Assembly (NCBI RefSeq): GCF_900091445.1
Contig: NZ_LT607733.1
Coordinates: forward strand, 3,426,501 to 3,490,500
DNA: 64,000 nt
Direction of reading: 5' to 3'
Source: Micromonospora echinofusca
GTDB lineage: Bacteria > Actinomycetota > Actinomycetes > Mycobacteriales > Micromonosporaceae
Below the pieces are notes generated by a model. The model did not search any database, was not told where the DNA came from, and worked only from the letters and a program-made list of their open reading frames with translations. The position numbers and the translations under genes are program-made. Shown piece by piece: positions 16,624 through 25,233 of the stretch. How positions within the stretch are numbered: the first letter of the stretch is position 1; each line of letters begins with the position of its first letter.

Positions 16624-16896
16624 TCCGGCGCGCCACAGCGCCGCGCACCCCACCGACGTGAATCGCCGCGCGCCCGCCGCGCCCGCCGCGCCGCGCGCCG
16701 CACCCGGGCGTGGCGGCCGGCCACACGCCGGTCCCGCGCCGCAGCGTCGCGGACGGGACTCCCGGCCCGCACCGGCGCGCGGACTCCTCGTCGGCCGGGG
16801 CGAGCGTCGCGGGCGGGACCGCCGCCACGCCCAGGCACCGCCCCGCCGGACGCGGCGCCCTGCGGCGAGGCCGTGGGTCGGGTCGCCGCCGGCCCG

Positions 16897-17610
16897 TCAC
16901 CGGCCCGCCCCCGCGCCGCCGCCGACCGGCGCGTCGGAGTCGGCCGCCCCGGCCGCCCGCGTCGCCCGTCGGCGCCGCTTGCGCGGCGGCGGCACCAGCC
17001 CGGCCAGGTCGCCGCCGGTGTCGTTGAGCCGCATCAGGAACGGCCGCAGCGGGGTGTAGCGGATCGCCGTCACCGAGGCCGGGTCGGCCACGATCCGCTG
17101 GAACAGATCCAGGTGTACGCCGAGCGCGTCGGCGACGATCGCCTTGATCACGTCGCCGTGGCTGCACGCCAGCCAGACCGCCTCGGGGCCGTGCTCCGCC
17201 GTGATCCGGGCGTCCCACGTACGCACCGCGGTGACCGCCCGCGCCGCCATCGCCGCCATCGCCTCCCCCTCCGGGAAGACCGCCGCGCTCGGATGCTGCT
17301 GGACCACCGGCCAGAGCGGCTCCTTGGCGAGCTTCTTCAGCGGCTGCCCCTCCCAGGCGCCGTAGCCGCACTCGATCAGCCCCTCCTCCACCACCGGGGC
17401 GACCCCGGGCAACGCCAGCTCCAGGGTCTGCCGGCACCGGATCAGCGGGCTGGTCACCACCGCCGCGAGCGGCACCGCCCGCAGCCGCTCGCCGACCGCG
17501 CTCGCCTGGGTCCGGCCCGTCTCATCCAGTTCCACGGGCTGACGGCCGGCCAGCCCGCCGTCGGCGTTCGCGGTCGTCCGGCCGTGTCGCAGAAGCAGAA
17601 GGGTCGCCAC
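16897..17610 (-). CDS. MSMEG_4193-family histidine phosphatase (phosphomutase-like)
   Basis: 237-residue member of the phosphoglycerate mutase / histidine phosphatase superfamily. Catalytic elements: LLLLRHGRTTAN (nucleophile His in RHG), SPLIRCRQT, the acid in GYGAWEG and the second His in ACSHGDVIKAIV. Substrate unknown. The tail after residue ~215 is Arg/Ala/Gly-rich (PPPRKRRRRATRAAG). GTG 17610 follows TAGGGT by six bases. In other actinobacteria this family sits with the SCO1664-family and DUF3090 genes, as here, which suggests a common pathway. Confidence 0.88.
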   Translation of the reverse strand: MATLLLLRHGRTTANADGGLAGRQPVELDETGRTQASAVGERLRAVPLAAVVTSPLIRCRQTLELALPGVAPVVEEGLIECGYGAWEGQPLKKLAKEPLWPVVQQHPSAAVFPEGEAMAAMAARAVTAVRTWDARITAEHGPEAVWLACSHGDVIKAIVADALGVHLDLFQRIVADPASVTAIRYTPLRPFLMRLNDTGGDLAGLVPPPRKRRRRATRAAGAADSDAPVGGGAGAGR

Positions 17611-17616
17611 GGGACC

Positions 17617-17622
17617 ACCCTA
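17617..17622 (-). promoter_or_regulatory. -10 box of leaderless phosphatase gene
   Basis: TAGGGT six bases before the GTG at 17610. Confidence 0.5.
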
Positions 17623-17726
17623 TGACCTGTGTCCGGCCACGGGTGCCTCCCCGGTGCGCGGTATGGCCCGCGCTCCCCCATCTGCGCTACGGCCCCGGGC
17701 CCGACTCACCTCGACGGCGCTGACCG

Positions 17727-17839
<113 letters not shown>

Positions 17840-18093
17840 CGCAACCGGGGCCGGCCCGACAGGCTCGGCTAACCATCGACCATGCCCGGAAGCCACCAAC
17901 GGACATCACCCGACACCCACATGTCGGGTTCATCCCCTGACACGCGGCTTCGCCGCCCTCCACCCCGACCGACACCACTCCGGAACGGTCACCACAACCC
18001 GCACCAACCCCACCCGACGGGTTGACAACGAGACGCATGTCCGGTTTCGAGATGTGACCGGGAGCATCGTGGGGGCGGAATCGCGGCCGGCCC

Positions 18094-18197
18094 CCGGTCG
18101 TTACACCATGCGTACGACCGAGCGAGGGCACGCCCCGCCTCTTGGGCAGGTGGCCAGCCCGGGCCCCGGAATGATGGCGGCCAGCCGGTCGTTACAC
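18094..18197. repeat. 13-base direct repeat CCGGTCGTTACAC
   Basis: Two exact copies (18094-18106 and 18185-18197), 91 bases apart, each followed by (C)ATG. They lie 180-280 bases upstream of the secreted-protein start and could be binding sites for one regulator. Confidence 0.5.
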
Positions 18198-18257
18198 ATG
18201 GTCCCGGCCCACGTGCAGGGCATTCCCCTCCGCCCCACGCGGCCGACTCTGATCTTT

Positions 18258-18278
18258 CCTCCGGCAGGACGCCGGAGG
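18258..18278 (+). promoter_or_regulatory. Leader hairpin of the secreted-protein gene
   Basis: CCTCCGGC-AGGAC-GCCGGAGG, a perfect 8-bp stem about 100 bases before the start codon. It could be an attenuator or mRNA-stability element; I found no known riboswitch pattern around it. Confidence 0.4.
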
Positions 18279-18377
18279 TTCCCCGTTGTTCATCGAGCGC
18301 CGGACGGTGCTTGCACCCGCACACAGAGCCGATCCCCCTTCGGTGTGTGGTGCCAACCCCCGAATGGAGCGTCCCCC

Positions 18378-18974
18378 ATGAACACGTTCATTCGTAACAG
18401 CGTTCTCGGTATCGCTGGTCTCGCGTTCGCCGGTGGTGTGGCCGCTGGCCCGATGACCGACAGCACCCCGACGACTGTCGACACCACGCCCGTGGCGGCT
18501 GTGGCCATGCAGGCTGACAAGCCGTCGGTCGACAAGGCGAAGCTGATTCCGCATGGTGTGCAGGGCGCCCAGTCGCACATCGACCTGTCCGATGAGCAGG
18601 TCGCCAACGTCAAGGCGATCATCGCCGCGACGAAGAAGGCCGGCATGGACGAGCGCGCCGCCGTCGTGTCGATCGCGACCGCGTTGCAGGAGTCGAAGTT
18701 GGAGAACCTGGGTCACCTGGGTGACCGCAACGACCACGACTCGCAGGGCCTGTTCCAGCAGCGCCCGTCCAGTGGTTGGGGCACGGTCGAGCAGATCACC
18801 GACCCCGAGTACTCGACCACCGCGTTCCTGAAGGGCCTCAAGCAGGTCGACGGGTGGCAGGACATGCCCCTGACCAAGGCCGCGCAGACGGTGCAGGTGT
18901 CGGCCTACCCCGACCACTACGCCCAGTGGGAGCAGATGGCCGCCGACCTGGTCGCCCAGCACTGGAACAGCTGA
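18378..18974 (+). CDS. Secreted lysozyme-like (transglycosylase-fold) protein
   Basis: 198-residue exported protein. Residues 1-27 are a Sec-type signal (IRNSVLGIAGLAFAGGVAAG). The mature C-terminal ~130 residues contain AVVSIATALQESKLENL (an ALQES element with a candidate catalytic Glu), DSQGLFQQRPSSGWG and VQVSAYPDHYAQWE, a pattern shared by many short actinobacterial exported proteins with a lysozyme/SLT-like fold. It probably cuts or binds peptidoglycan. ATG 18378 is preceded by GGAG eight bases upstream. It lies between two AGATCTTGG elements and is followed by two tandem hairpins. Enzymatic activity is inferred. Confidence 0.7.
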   Translation: MNTFIRNSVLGIAGLAFAGGVAAGPMTDSTPTTVDTTPVAAVAMQADKPSVDKAKLIPHGVQGAQSHIDLSDEQVANVKAIIAATKKAGMDERAAVVSIATALQESKLENLGHLGDRNDHDSQGLFQQRPSSGWGTVEQITDPEYSTTAFLKGLKQVDGWQDMPLTKAAQTVQVSAYPDHYAQWEQMAADLVAQHWNS

Positions 18975-19009
18975 CACACACGCACACAGACTTTCCACCA
19001 CAAGGGGGA

Positions 19010-19047
19010 CCGCTGGCCGGCACCGATCAATCGGTGCCGGCCAGCGG
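19010..19047 (+). terminator. Terminator hairpin 1 after the secreted-protein gene
   Basis: Perfect 18-bp stem (CCGCTGGCCGGCACCGAT and complement) with a two-base loop. Confidence 0.8.
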
Positions 19048-19077
19048 CACATCCACCACGACACAGCCACCACCCCA

Positions 19078-19107
19078 CGGCCGGCACCCCGACAGGGGTG
19101 CCGGCCG
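19078..19107 (+). terminator. Terminator hairpin 2, tandem to the first
   Basis: Perfect 13-bp stem CGGCCGGCACCCC / GGGGTGCCGGCCG, loop GACA. It shares the GGCCGGCACC core with hairpin 1. Confidence 0.65.
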
Positions 19108-19124
19108 CTGGCATCTCCACCACC

Positions 19125-19173
19125 AGATCTTGGACAGCTACCGCTCACACCCAACGACAACCGTCCAAGATCT
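19125..19173. repeat. AGATCTTGG stem-loop element, copy 2
   Basis: 11-bp perfect arms AGATCTTGGAC / GTCCAAGATCT around a 27-base loop; 49 bases in total, almost the same size as copy 1 at 17790-17839 but with an unrelated interior. Confidence 0.8.
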
Positions 19174-19295
19174 CGACGTAAGGACGGCGAGCACGGCTGA
19201 CGCAATCCGGCGAGAGGGAATGCGACGCCAGACGCCAGACGCCAGAGCGCCAAGGCGTCGGGCAGGCAGTGACGGCCGGCGGCGGGTCGGACACG

Positions 19296-19334
19296 GACCG
19301 GCCCCCGTCCGCTGCTGCGGAACGAGGGCCGGTC
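19296..19334 (-). terminator. Terminator after uppP
   Basis: Arms GACCGGCCC / GGGCCGGTC with further partial inner pairing, directly after the minus-strand uppP stop. Confidence 0.6.
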
Positions 19335-19351
19335 TGGAGGTGGGTGGCGGA

Positions 19352-20188
19352 TCAGGTGGCGCTGATGGTGCCCGTCATCAGCAGGGCGAGCACCAGGGTG
19401 CCCAGCGCGACCCGGTACAGCACGAAGACGTACAGGGTGTGGTGCGCGACGTAGCGCAGCAGCCAGGCGATGGCCGCGTACCCGACGCCGAAGGCGATGA
19501 TCGTGGCGACGATCATCTGGGCGAGGCTCGGCACCGACGTGCCGGGGGCCGCAGGCTCGAACACGTCACCGACGCTGAAGATCCCGGACATCACCACCGC
19601 CGGGATGGCCAGCAGGAACGAGTAGCGTGCCGCCGCCTCCCGGGTGAGGTTGAGCAGCAGCCCCGCGGTGAGCGTGCCGCCCGAGCGGGACACCCCGGGG
19701 ATCAGCGCCATCGCCTGGGCGAAACCCATCACCACGCCGTCGCGCATCCGGAAGTTCTCCAGGGTGCGGCTCTGCCGGCCCCAGTACTCGGCGAACGCGA
19801 GCACGAACGCGAACACGATCAGCGTGGTGGCCACCAGCCACAGGTTGCGCCCGGCGGTGCGGATCTGGTCCTTGAACAGGAAACCGAACAGCCCGATCGG
19901 GATCGAGCCGACGATGACGTACCAGCCCATCCGGTAGTCGAGGCTGGAGCGCACCGACTTGTCCCTGATGCCGACCAGCCACGTACGGGTGATGCGCCAG
20001 ATGTCCTTGGCGAAGTAGATCAGCACCGCCGCCTCGGTGCCCAGCTGGGTGACCGCGGTGAACGACGCCCCGGCGTCCTGGTCGAAGAAGATCGCGGAGG
20101 TGATCCGCAGGTGACCGGACGAGCTGACCGGGAGGAACTCGGTCAGTCCCTGGACGATGCCCAGGACGATGGCCTCGATCCAGGTCAC
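19352..20188 (-). CDS. uppP: Undecaprenyl-diphosphate phosphatase
   Basis: 278-residue integral membrane enzyme (UppP/BacA) that dephosphorylates undecaprenyl diphosphate to recycle the cell-wall lipid carrier; overproduction gives bacitracin resistance in other species. Both signature motifs are visible: [23 protein letters not shown] (in two parts, with the catalytic Glu pair) near the N-terminus and [10 protein letters not shown] near residue 165. Eight hydrophobic segments are evident. The GTG at 20188 overlaps the stop of the F420-oxidoreductase gene by four bases (GTGA), so the two are translationally coupled. Confidence 0.96.
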   Translation of the reverse strand: MTWIEAIVLGIVQGLTEFLPVSSSGHLRITSAIFFDQDAGASFTAVTQLGTEAAVLIYFAKDIWRITRTWLVGIRDKSVRSSLDYRMGWYVIVGSIPIGLFGFLFKDQIRTAGRNLWLVATTLIVFAFVLAFAEYWGRQSRTLENFRMRDGVVMGFAQAMALIPGVSRSGGTLTAGLLLNLTREAAARYSFLLAIPAVVMSGIFSVGDVFEPAAPGTSVPSLAQMIVATIIAFGVGYAAIAWLLRYVAHHTLYVFVLYRVALGTLVLALLMTGTISAT

Positions 20189-21237
20189 TCCCCGACTCCC
20201 GAGAGGTCCAGCGCCTCGGCGACGGTACGCAGGGTGTGCAGGCCGCTGTCCCGGTCGGCGGCGAACAGGCTCACCGACAGGGTGGTGACGCCGGCGGCCG
20301 CGTACTCCCGCATCCGCTCGGCGATGCGCTCCTTCGGTCCCAGCAGCGAGGTGCGGTCGATGAACTCCATCGGCACCGCGGCGGCGGCGTCGCGCTGCCG
20401 CTTGGCCAGGTAGAGGTCCTGCACCTCGCGGGCGGCGTCGCCGTAGCCCATCCGGGTGGCGAGCTGGTTGTAGAAGTTCTGCTGGCGGCTGCCCATGCCG
20501 CCGACGTAGAGGGCCGCGTACCAGCGGACCAGTTCCGCGCAGGTGGCGATGTCGTCGCCGACCACCACGGGCACCGACGGGACCACGTCGAAGCCGGCCA
20601 GCTCCTTGCCGGCCTTCGCCCGCCCGGCGCGCACCGACGCGAGCTGCTCCTCGGCGAACTCGGGGGCGTAGAAGACGGCCAGCCAGCCGTCGGCGATCTC
20701 GCCGGCCAGCTCCAGGTTCTTCGGGCCCACGGCCGCGAGGTAGATCGGTATGTGCTCGCGCGGCGGGTGGAAGCCCAGCTTCAGCGCCTTGCCGGGACCG
20801 TCCGGCAGCGGCAGCGTGTAGAACTCGCCGTCGTACGCGACCGACTTGCGCGCCACGGCCAGCTTCACGATGTCCACGAACTCGCGGGTCCGCGCCAGCG
20901 GCTTGGCGAACCGCACGCCGTGCCAGCCCTCGGAGACCTGCGGGCCCGACACGCCGAGACCCAGCCGGAACCGGCCGCCGGAGAGCGCGTCGATGGTCGC
21001 CGCCGTCATCGCGGTCATCGCCGGGGTACGGGCGGGGATCTGCATCACCGCGCTGCCCAGGTCGATCCGCTCCGTCTGCCCGGCCATCCAGGCGAGCATG
21101 CTCGGCGAGTCGGAGCCGTAGGCCTCCGCCGCCCACACCACCGCGTAGCCGAGCCGGTCCGCCTCCTGGGCGAACGCAAGGTGATCGGCCGGTGTGCTCC
21201 ACGCCGTCTGGTATCCGAGGCTGAGCCCGAGTCGCAC
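20185..21237 (-). CDS. LLM-class F420-dependent oxidoreductase
   Basis: 350-residue TIM-barrel oxidoreductase of the luciferase-like monooxygenase superfamily, F420-using by family. Recognisable stretches: [55 protein letters not shown] and [20 protein letters not shown]. Substrate unknown. GTG 21237 is chosen because GGGAGG lies a few bases upstream and family members begin (M)RLGLxLGY; an earlier in-frame ATG would prepend atypical residues. Co-transcribed with uppP; the pair is conserved in actinobacteria near mshC. Confidence 0.88.
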   Translation of the reverse strand: MRLGLSLGYQTAWSTPADHLAFAQEADRLGYAVVWAAEAYGSDSPSMLAWMAGQTERIDLGSAVMQIPARTPAMTAMTAATIDALSGGRFRLGLGVSGPQVSEGWHGVRFAKPLARTREFVDIVKLAVARKSVAYDGEFYTLPLPDGPGKALKLGFHPPREHIPIYLAAVGPKNLELAGEIADGWLAVFYAPEFAEEQLASVRAGRAKAGKELAGFDVVPSVPVVVGDDIATCAELVRWYAALYVGGMGSRQQNFYNQLATRMGYGDAAREVQDLYLAKRQRDAAAAVPMEFIDRTSLLGPKERIAERMREYAAAGVTTLSVSLFAADRDSGLHTLRTVAEALDLSGVGE

Positions 21238-21401
21238 TAGGTCCTCCCCCATCCGCACCACAGGTCGCATCAGGTTACGCAATGCCGGAAGACGGCCCGA
21301 GCACCGGTCGCCCCCACCGGGGCGTCGGCCGGACGGTCGGAAAGGCGACGCGCCCGACACACTTGACGGCGGCGAGGATATCGGCGGGCCCTGGTTCGAA
21401 A

Positions 21402-21407
21402 TAAGGT
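21402..21407 (+). promoter_or_regulatory. -10 box of leaderless aldo/keto reductase gene
   Basis: TAAGGT six bases before the ATG at 21414. Confidence 0.5.
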
Positions 21408-21413
21408 TCACCC

Positions 21414-22385
21414 ATGCAACAGCGACCGCTCGGCCGAAGCGGGCTGGCGGTTTCGCGGCTCGCGCTCGGCACCATGACCTGGGGCCGGGACACCGACGCC
21501 GACGACGCGGCCGCCCAGCTGAAGAGTTATCTCGACGCGGGCGGCAACCTCGTCGACACCGCCGACGTCTACGGCGACGGCGACGCCGAGGCCGTCATCG
21601 GGTCGCTGCTGGGTTCCCTGGTGCCCCGCGACGAGCTGCTGATCGCCACAAAGGCGGGGCTGCGTCCGGGCAGCGGCCGGCGCCGCGACGGTTCCCGGGG
21701 CCACCTGCTGCGTACGCTGGACGCCTCGCTGCGCCGGCTCGGCACGGACCACGTCGACCTGTTCCAGCTGCACGGCTACGACCCGGACACCCCGCTGGAG
21801 GAGACGCTCGCGGCGCTCGACCACGCGGTGGCCAGCGGCAGGGTCCGCTACGTCGGGGTGTCGAACTTCGCCGGCTGGCAGACCGCGCGGGCGGCGGCCT
21901 GGCAGACCGCGTGGCCGGGTCGCGCCCCGGTGGTGGCCGCGCAGGTCGAGTACTCGCTGCTGGAGCGGGGCGTGGAGCGGGAGGTGCTGCCCGCGTGCGA
22001 CGCCCTCGGGCTGGGGGTGCTGCCCTGGTCGCCGCTGGGCCGCGGGGTGCTCACCGGCAAGTACCGCCACGGCCGGCCCGCCGACTCGCGGGCGGCCTCG
22101 CCGCACTTCGAGCGCTTCGTCGCCACCTACCTGGAGCCCCGCTGCTCCAGCATCGTGGAGGCCGTCGCCATCGCCGCCGGCGGGCTGGGTGTCTCCCCGA
22201 CGGAGGTGGCGCTGGCGTGGATCCGCGACCGGCCCGGGGTGGTGGCCCCGATCCTCGGCGCGCGGACGGTCGGGCAGCTGCTCGGCGCGCTCCAGGTGGA
22301 GCGGGTGACCCTGCCGGACGAGATCGTCACCGCGCTGGACGACGTGTCGGCGGTGCCGGTGGGCTACCCCGAGCGCGACGGCTGA
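21414..22385 (+). CDS. Aldo/keto reductase
   Basis: 323-residue NADPH-dependent (alpha/beta)8 reductase. Catalytic tetrad is in place: Asp in NLVDTADVYGDG with Tyr four or five residues on, Lys in LIATKAGL and His in LFQLHGYD. VGVSNFAGWQ, LPWSPLGRGVLTGK and PILGARTVGQL are family landmarks for cofactor binding. Physiological substrate unknown. ATG 21414 follows TAAGGT by six bases. Divergent from the F420-oxidoreductase gene. Confidence 0.92.
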   Translation: MQQRPLGRSGLAVSRLALGTMTWGRDTDADDAAAQLKSYLDAGGNLVDTADVYGDGDAEAVIGSLLGSLVPRDELLIATKAGLRPGSGRRRDGSRGHLLRTLDASLRRLGTDHVDLFQLHGYDPDTPLEETLAALDHAVASGRVRYVGVSNFAGWQTARAAAWQTAWPGRAPVVAAQVEYSLLERGVEREVLPACDALGLGVLPWSPLGRGVLTGKYRHGRPADSRAASPHFERFVATYLEPRCSSIVEAVAIAAGGLGVSPTEVALAWIRDRPGVVAPILGARTVGQLLGALQVERVTLPDEIVTALDDVSAVPVGYPERDG

Positions 22386-22402
22386 CCCCGCGTCGCGCGG
22401 GG
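22386..22402. terminator. Short bidirectional hairpin
   Basis: CCCCGCG-TCG-CGCGGGG immediately after the aldo/keto reductase stop, between convergent genes. Confidence 0.45.
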
Positions 22403-22413
22403 CGAGCGGGCGG

Positions 22414-23310
22414 TCAGGCCGCGGGGCGCCCGCCGGGCAGCTCGCGTACGGCGGCCAGGAAGCGGGCCTGGTCGTCGCGGGTGGCGGGGTTGACGATCCG
22501 GATCCAGGACCCGTCGTCGAAGACGATGGTGGACGGAAACTGCATCAGGCGGGCCCCGTGCTCGGATTCGATGCGGGCGACGCGCTGCCGCGGCACGCTC
22601 CACAGCACCTGGGGGCGCCGGCGGTCCTCGCGGTCGGGGTCGGGGCGGCGGCCCATCCGCAGCAGGTGCAGGTGGGTGTCGGTGACCGCCAGCGGGGTGC
22701 CGGTGTAGCGCTCGAGGAACAGCAGCAGGCTGCCGGCGAGCGTCGCCAGGTCGCCGCTGAAGACGTACCGCCGCCGGTAGGCGATCTCGGCGAGCTGGTC
22801 GGCCAGCGGCCGGTAGCGGCTGAGCCGGAACAGCGCCCGGAACGCCTCCTGCTCGTCGGTGAGCGGCAGCGGCTCCCGGGGCGCGGCGCCCGGCGCGGGT
22901 TCGGGCTCGGCCGCCTCCGGGGCGCCCGCGGCGAGCACGGTGGCCTTGCCGGGCAGCAGCAGGACGCCGGCGGCGACGCGTACGGGTGTCAGCACGGCGT
23001 CCACCCAGGCGACCGGGTTGACGATGTTGAGCAGCCCGAACAGCGCGCGGGGGTCGAGCGCCTCGGCCAGCTCCGCGTCGACCCGGTCGGCGAGCTGACT
23101 GCCGGCCCGGTGGTTCTCCGGAGCCCGCACCGGCGCCAGGCCGACGTAGCGGATCTCCTCGCCGGGCAGCAGGGGCGCGACGAGGGCACGCTCGGGCTCG
23201 TCGGTGGTGCGGAACTCGTCGCGCAGCTCCCGGGCCTTCTCCCGGGCGGCACGCGCGCCGCCGAGCACCGCGTCGGTCAGCCGGCCCAGCCGGCTGCGCC
23301 CCTCGGACAC
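22414..23310 (-). CDS. Hypothetical protein with PH-like C-terminal domain
   Basis: 298-residue soluble protein with no firmly recognised family. The N-terminus (to ~residue 35) is helical and charged, an Ala/Pro linker (EAAEPEPAPGAAP) divides the middle, and the C-terminal ~100 residues (AVTDTHLHLLRMGRR, VLWSVPRQRVARIE, TIVFDDGSWIRIVNP) look like a bacterial PH-type beta-barrel. GTG 23310 has a GAGGGGG site eight bases upstream. It is the third gene of a minus-strand set headed by two type-VII-substrate-like genes, 22 bases after the second, and may be an immunity or adaptor protein; that role is inference. Confidence 0.6.
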   Translation of the reverse strand: MSEGRSRLGRLTDAVLGGARAAREKARELRDEFRTTDEPERALVAPLLPGEEIRYVGLAPVRAPENHRAGSQLADRVDAELAEALDPRALFGLLNIVNPVAWVDAVLTPVRVAAGVLLLPGKATVLAAGAPEAAEPEPAPGAAPREPLPLTDEQEAFRALFRLSRYRPLADQLAEIAYRRRYVFSGDLATLAGSLLLFLERYTGTPLAVTDTHLHLLRMGRRPDPDREDRRRPQVLWSVPRQRVARIESEHGARLMQFPSTIVFDDGSWIRIVNPATRDDQARFLAAVRELPGGRPAA

Positions 23311-23332
23311 CTCGTACCCCCTCGGTCGGCCG

Positions 23333-24394
23333 TCACCTGCCGGCCGGTTGCTCCGCCGGCGGCTGCCCGAAGACATTCTGGTCGATCCACTCGGCGCCGC
23401 CCTGCACCGCCGCGTCGACCTTGTCGCCGACCTGGTCCATGCCCGGCACGGACAGCCCGGAGACCATCGCCACGGTGCCCCAGGTGACGCCGTGCACGAC
23501 GGAGTTCGGGATGTTCCACGGCAGGTTGGTGGCCCAGTCCCGGCCGATCATCCGCGCCCCGTCGGCCATGCCGTGCGCCCGCAGCGCGCCGAGGCGCTCG
23601 AACGTGCCCATGTCGAACGGCGTGCCGGACTTGCCGAGCTTCCAGTTGCCCTTCGCCGGGTCCGTGAACCTGTGGAACCACTTGTCGGCGTCGCCGGCGG
23701 CGCGGCGCCTGTCGGCGTACTTCTGGCCGGCGCGCAGCGCCTTCTGCTTGTCGACCAGCTTGTCCAGGTGGTTGCGCAGCTTGCGCAGGTGGAGCAGGAC
23801 CCGTTGCAGCAGCCGGATGACCTTCTGCAGGTGCGTCGCCAACGGCCGGATGATCTTCAGCATCCGGGCCAGCGCGATCATGCCCCGGGTGACGCCAAGC
23901 GCCACGCCGGCCGCCCAGGACGCACCGGCGGTGAACGGGGCCATCAGCAGCGCGGTGACCAGCGTCACCAGCAGGAAGTTCACGAACTCGACGCAGATGT
24001 CGACCAGCACGTCGTGCACGGTCTGCAACGCGTCGGCGACGCCGCGCAGATATTCGGCCGTGGCGGCGAACTGCCCGGCGACGTCCAGCAACTGCTGCTC
24101 GACGTCGGCCATCCGCCGCCCGTACGCCTCGCCGGACGGCGAGCGCCAGCCGCCCTGTTCGGCCAGGCGTACGCCGCGGTGGCCCATCGCCAGCTCCCGC
24201 ACCTGCGTGGCCAGCGCGTCCCACTCGGTGGCCTTGGCGCGCAGCGCGGCCGGCTCGCCGTCGACGAGGTCGACGAGCTGGATCAGCGGCCAGGCGAGGG
24301 TGCGGCAGACGCTGTCGACCACCTTGTCCACGCCGGACAGGGCGTTGTCGATGCCGTTCCAGAGCTCGACGGCGGTGCCCGCGGGCCCGCTCAC
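23333..24394 (-). CDS. Large helical WXG/PPE-like protein, type VII substrate candidate
   Basis: 353-residue protein. The first ~150 residues are all helical with a WxSPxGEAY turn (GGWRSPSGEAYGRRM) like the W-x-G hinge of WXG100 and LXG-type proteins. Residues ~130-165 are hydrophobic and could be one or two membrane passes; then a basic helical region with many Leu, and a C-terminal part (DKWFHRFTDPAKGNW onwards) of unknown fold that could be an effector domain. GTG 24394 overlaps the stop of the upstream EspC-like gene by four bases. No ESX core gene is in the window, so secretion is inferred. Confidence 0.55.
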   Translation of the reverse strand: MSGPAGTAVELWNGIDNALSGVDKVVDSVCRTLAWPLIQLVDLVDGEPAALRAKATEWDALATQVRELAMGHRGVRLAEQGGWRSPSGEAYGRRMADVEQQLLDVAGQFAATAEYLRGVADALQTVHDVLVDICVEFVNFLLVTLVTALLMAPFTAGASWAAGVALGVTRGMIALARMLKIIRPLATHLQKVIRLLQRVLLHLRKLRNHLDKLVDKQKALRAGQKYADRRRAAGDADKWFHRFTDPAKGNWKLGKSGTPFDMGTFERLGALRAHGMADGARMIGRDWATNLPWNIPNSVVHGVTWGTVAMVSGLSVPGMDQVGDKVDAAVQGGAEWIDQNVFGQPPAEQPAGR

Positions 24395-24720
24395 CGGGGC
24401 AGCCCGGCGCCGATGGCGCGGAACGAGGCGTCGATGTCCCGCTCGTTGCGCTCGTAGGACTCGGCCGTCGTGACCAGCGCGCCGCCGACCCGCTCGAACG
24501 CGTCGTGGCCGGAGCGGAACAGCTCCATACCGCCGGTGACCTGCTCGGCGTACTTCTCGCGGAGCATGTCGCTGACGAACGGCAGGTGCCCGAAGGCTCC
24601 GTCCGGGATGTCCCCGGCGGACGTGAGCCGGCTCTCCAGCGCGCTCAGCGAGGTGGCCACCCGCTTCGCCGCCGCCTCCAGCCGACGTACCGCCTGCACG
24701 TCGACGTCGATGTCAGGCAC
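24391..24720 (-). CDS. Small EspC/WXG100-like helical protein
   Basis: 109-residue protein beginning VPDIDVDVQAVRRLEAAAKR, two long helices, and a C-terminal YERNERDIDASFRAIG, the layout of small ESX secretion-associated (EspC-like) proteins. It probably pairs with the larger helical protein whose start overlaps its stop by four bases. GTG 24720 follows GGGGGAGGAACGGC. It is divergent from the YbaB-like gene. Confidence 0.65.
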   Translation of the reverse strand: MPDIDVDVQAVRRLEAAAKRVATSLSALESRLTSAGDIPDGAFGHLPFVSDMLREKYAEQVTGGMELFRSGHDAFERVGGALVTTAESYERNERDIDASFRAIGAGLPR

Positions 24721-24813
24721 GCCGTTCCTCCCCCACTCGCACCGGCGGGACGACGATACGATCATGCCGCCGCCCGCCGCCACCCCGGGCGGCACCGCGT
24801 ACGGGAGGTTCCC

Positions 24814-25233
24814 ATGTCTGACCCGCTGTCCGCGTTCGACGCCCTCGCCGGACGGCTCGCCGACATCGAGCGGCGCTTCGCCGGGCTCACCGACGACCTC
24901 GACGAGCTGAGCGGCACCGCCACGGACGACAGCGGTCTGGTCTCCGCGACCGTCGACGCCACCGGCGAGCTCACCGACCTGAGCTTCGCCCCGACCGCGC
25001 TGCGGGTGGGCACGGAGGATCTCGCCGCCATGGTGCTCCAGGCGTACCGGCAGGCCCGGGCGGCGGCGACGGAGCAGCTCAGCGAGCGCACCGAGGGTCT
25101 CGACGCGACGCTCGGCGCGGGGCTGAACGGCATCTTCGGCACGCCCGGCGACTTCGCCTCGCTGGGTCGCCTGGAGGAGGCCATGGGACGCCTCGGGCGC
25201 CTCGACGGGCGGCTCGCGGGGCCGCCGGCATGA
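24814..25233 (+). CDS. YbaB/EbfC-like protein
   Basis: 139-residue protein with the YbaB/EbfC pattern: an N-terminal amphipathic helix (DALAGRLADIERRFAG), a beta-sheet with SATVDATGELTDLSFAP, and a long C-terminal helix (LAAMVLQAYRQARAAATEQL). Classical YbaB proteins bind DNA as dimers; copies inside actinobacterial type-VII loci are fused or adjacent to secretion genes. ATG 24814 has GGGAGG six bases upstream. Stop overlaps the next ATG by four bases. Confidence 0.75.
   Translation: MSDPLSAFDALAGRLADIERRFAGLTDDLDELSGTATDDSGLVSATVDATGELTDLSFAPTALRVGTEDLAAMVLQAYRQARAAATEQLSERTEGLDATLGAGLNGIFGTPGDFASLGRLEEAMGRLGRLDGRLAGPPA

Larger units (their letters stand above)
18975..19351. other. 377-bp intergenic region with terminators and a repeat element
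   Basis: Contains two tandem hairpins after the secreted-protein gene, the second AGATCTTGG element and the uppP terminator. No gene seen. Confidence 0.7.

Noticed and set aside
18100..18377. Possible ydaO (c-di-AMP) riboswitch before the secreted cell-wall protein
   Set aside because: The conserved ydaO blocks are absent; only a direct repeat and a simple hairpin are visible.
19352..21202. One 616-codon frame joining F420-oxidoreductase sequence and uppP
   Set aside because: The uppP frame merely stays open upstream; the oxidoreductase is in another frame and ends in a GTGA overlap with uppP, so these are two genes, not a fusion.
21380..21413. GGTTCGAAAT, similar to a tRNA T-arm
   Set aside because: No acceptor stem, D-arm or anticodon arm can be folded around it; it belongs to the aldo/keto reductase promoter region.
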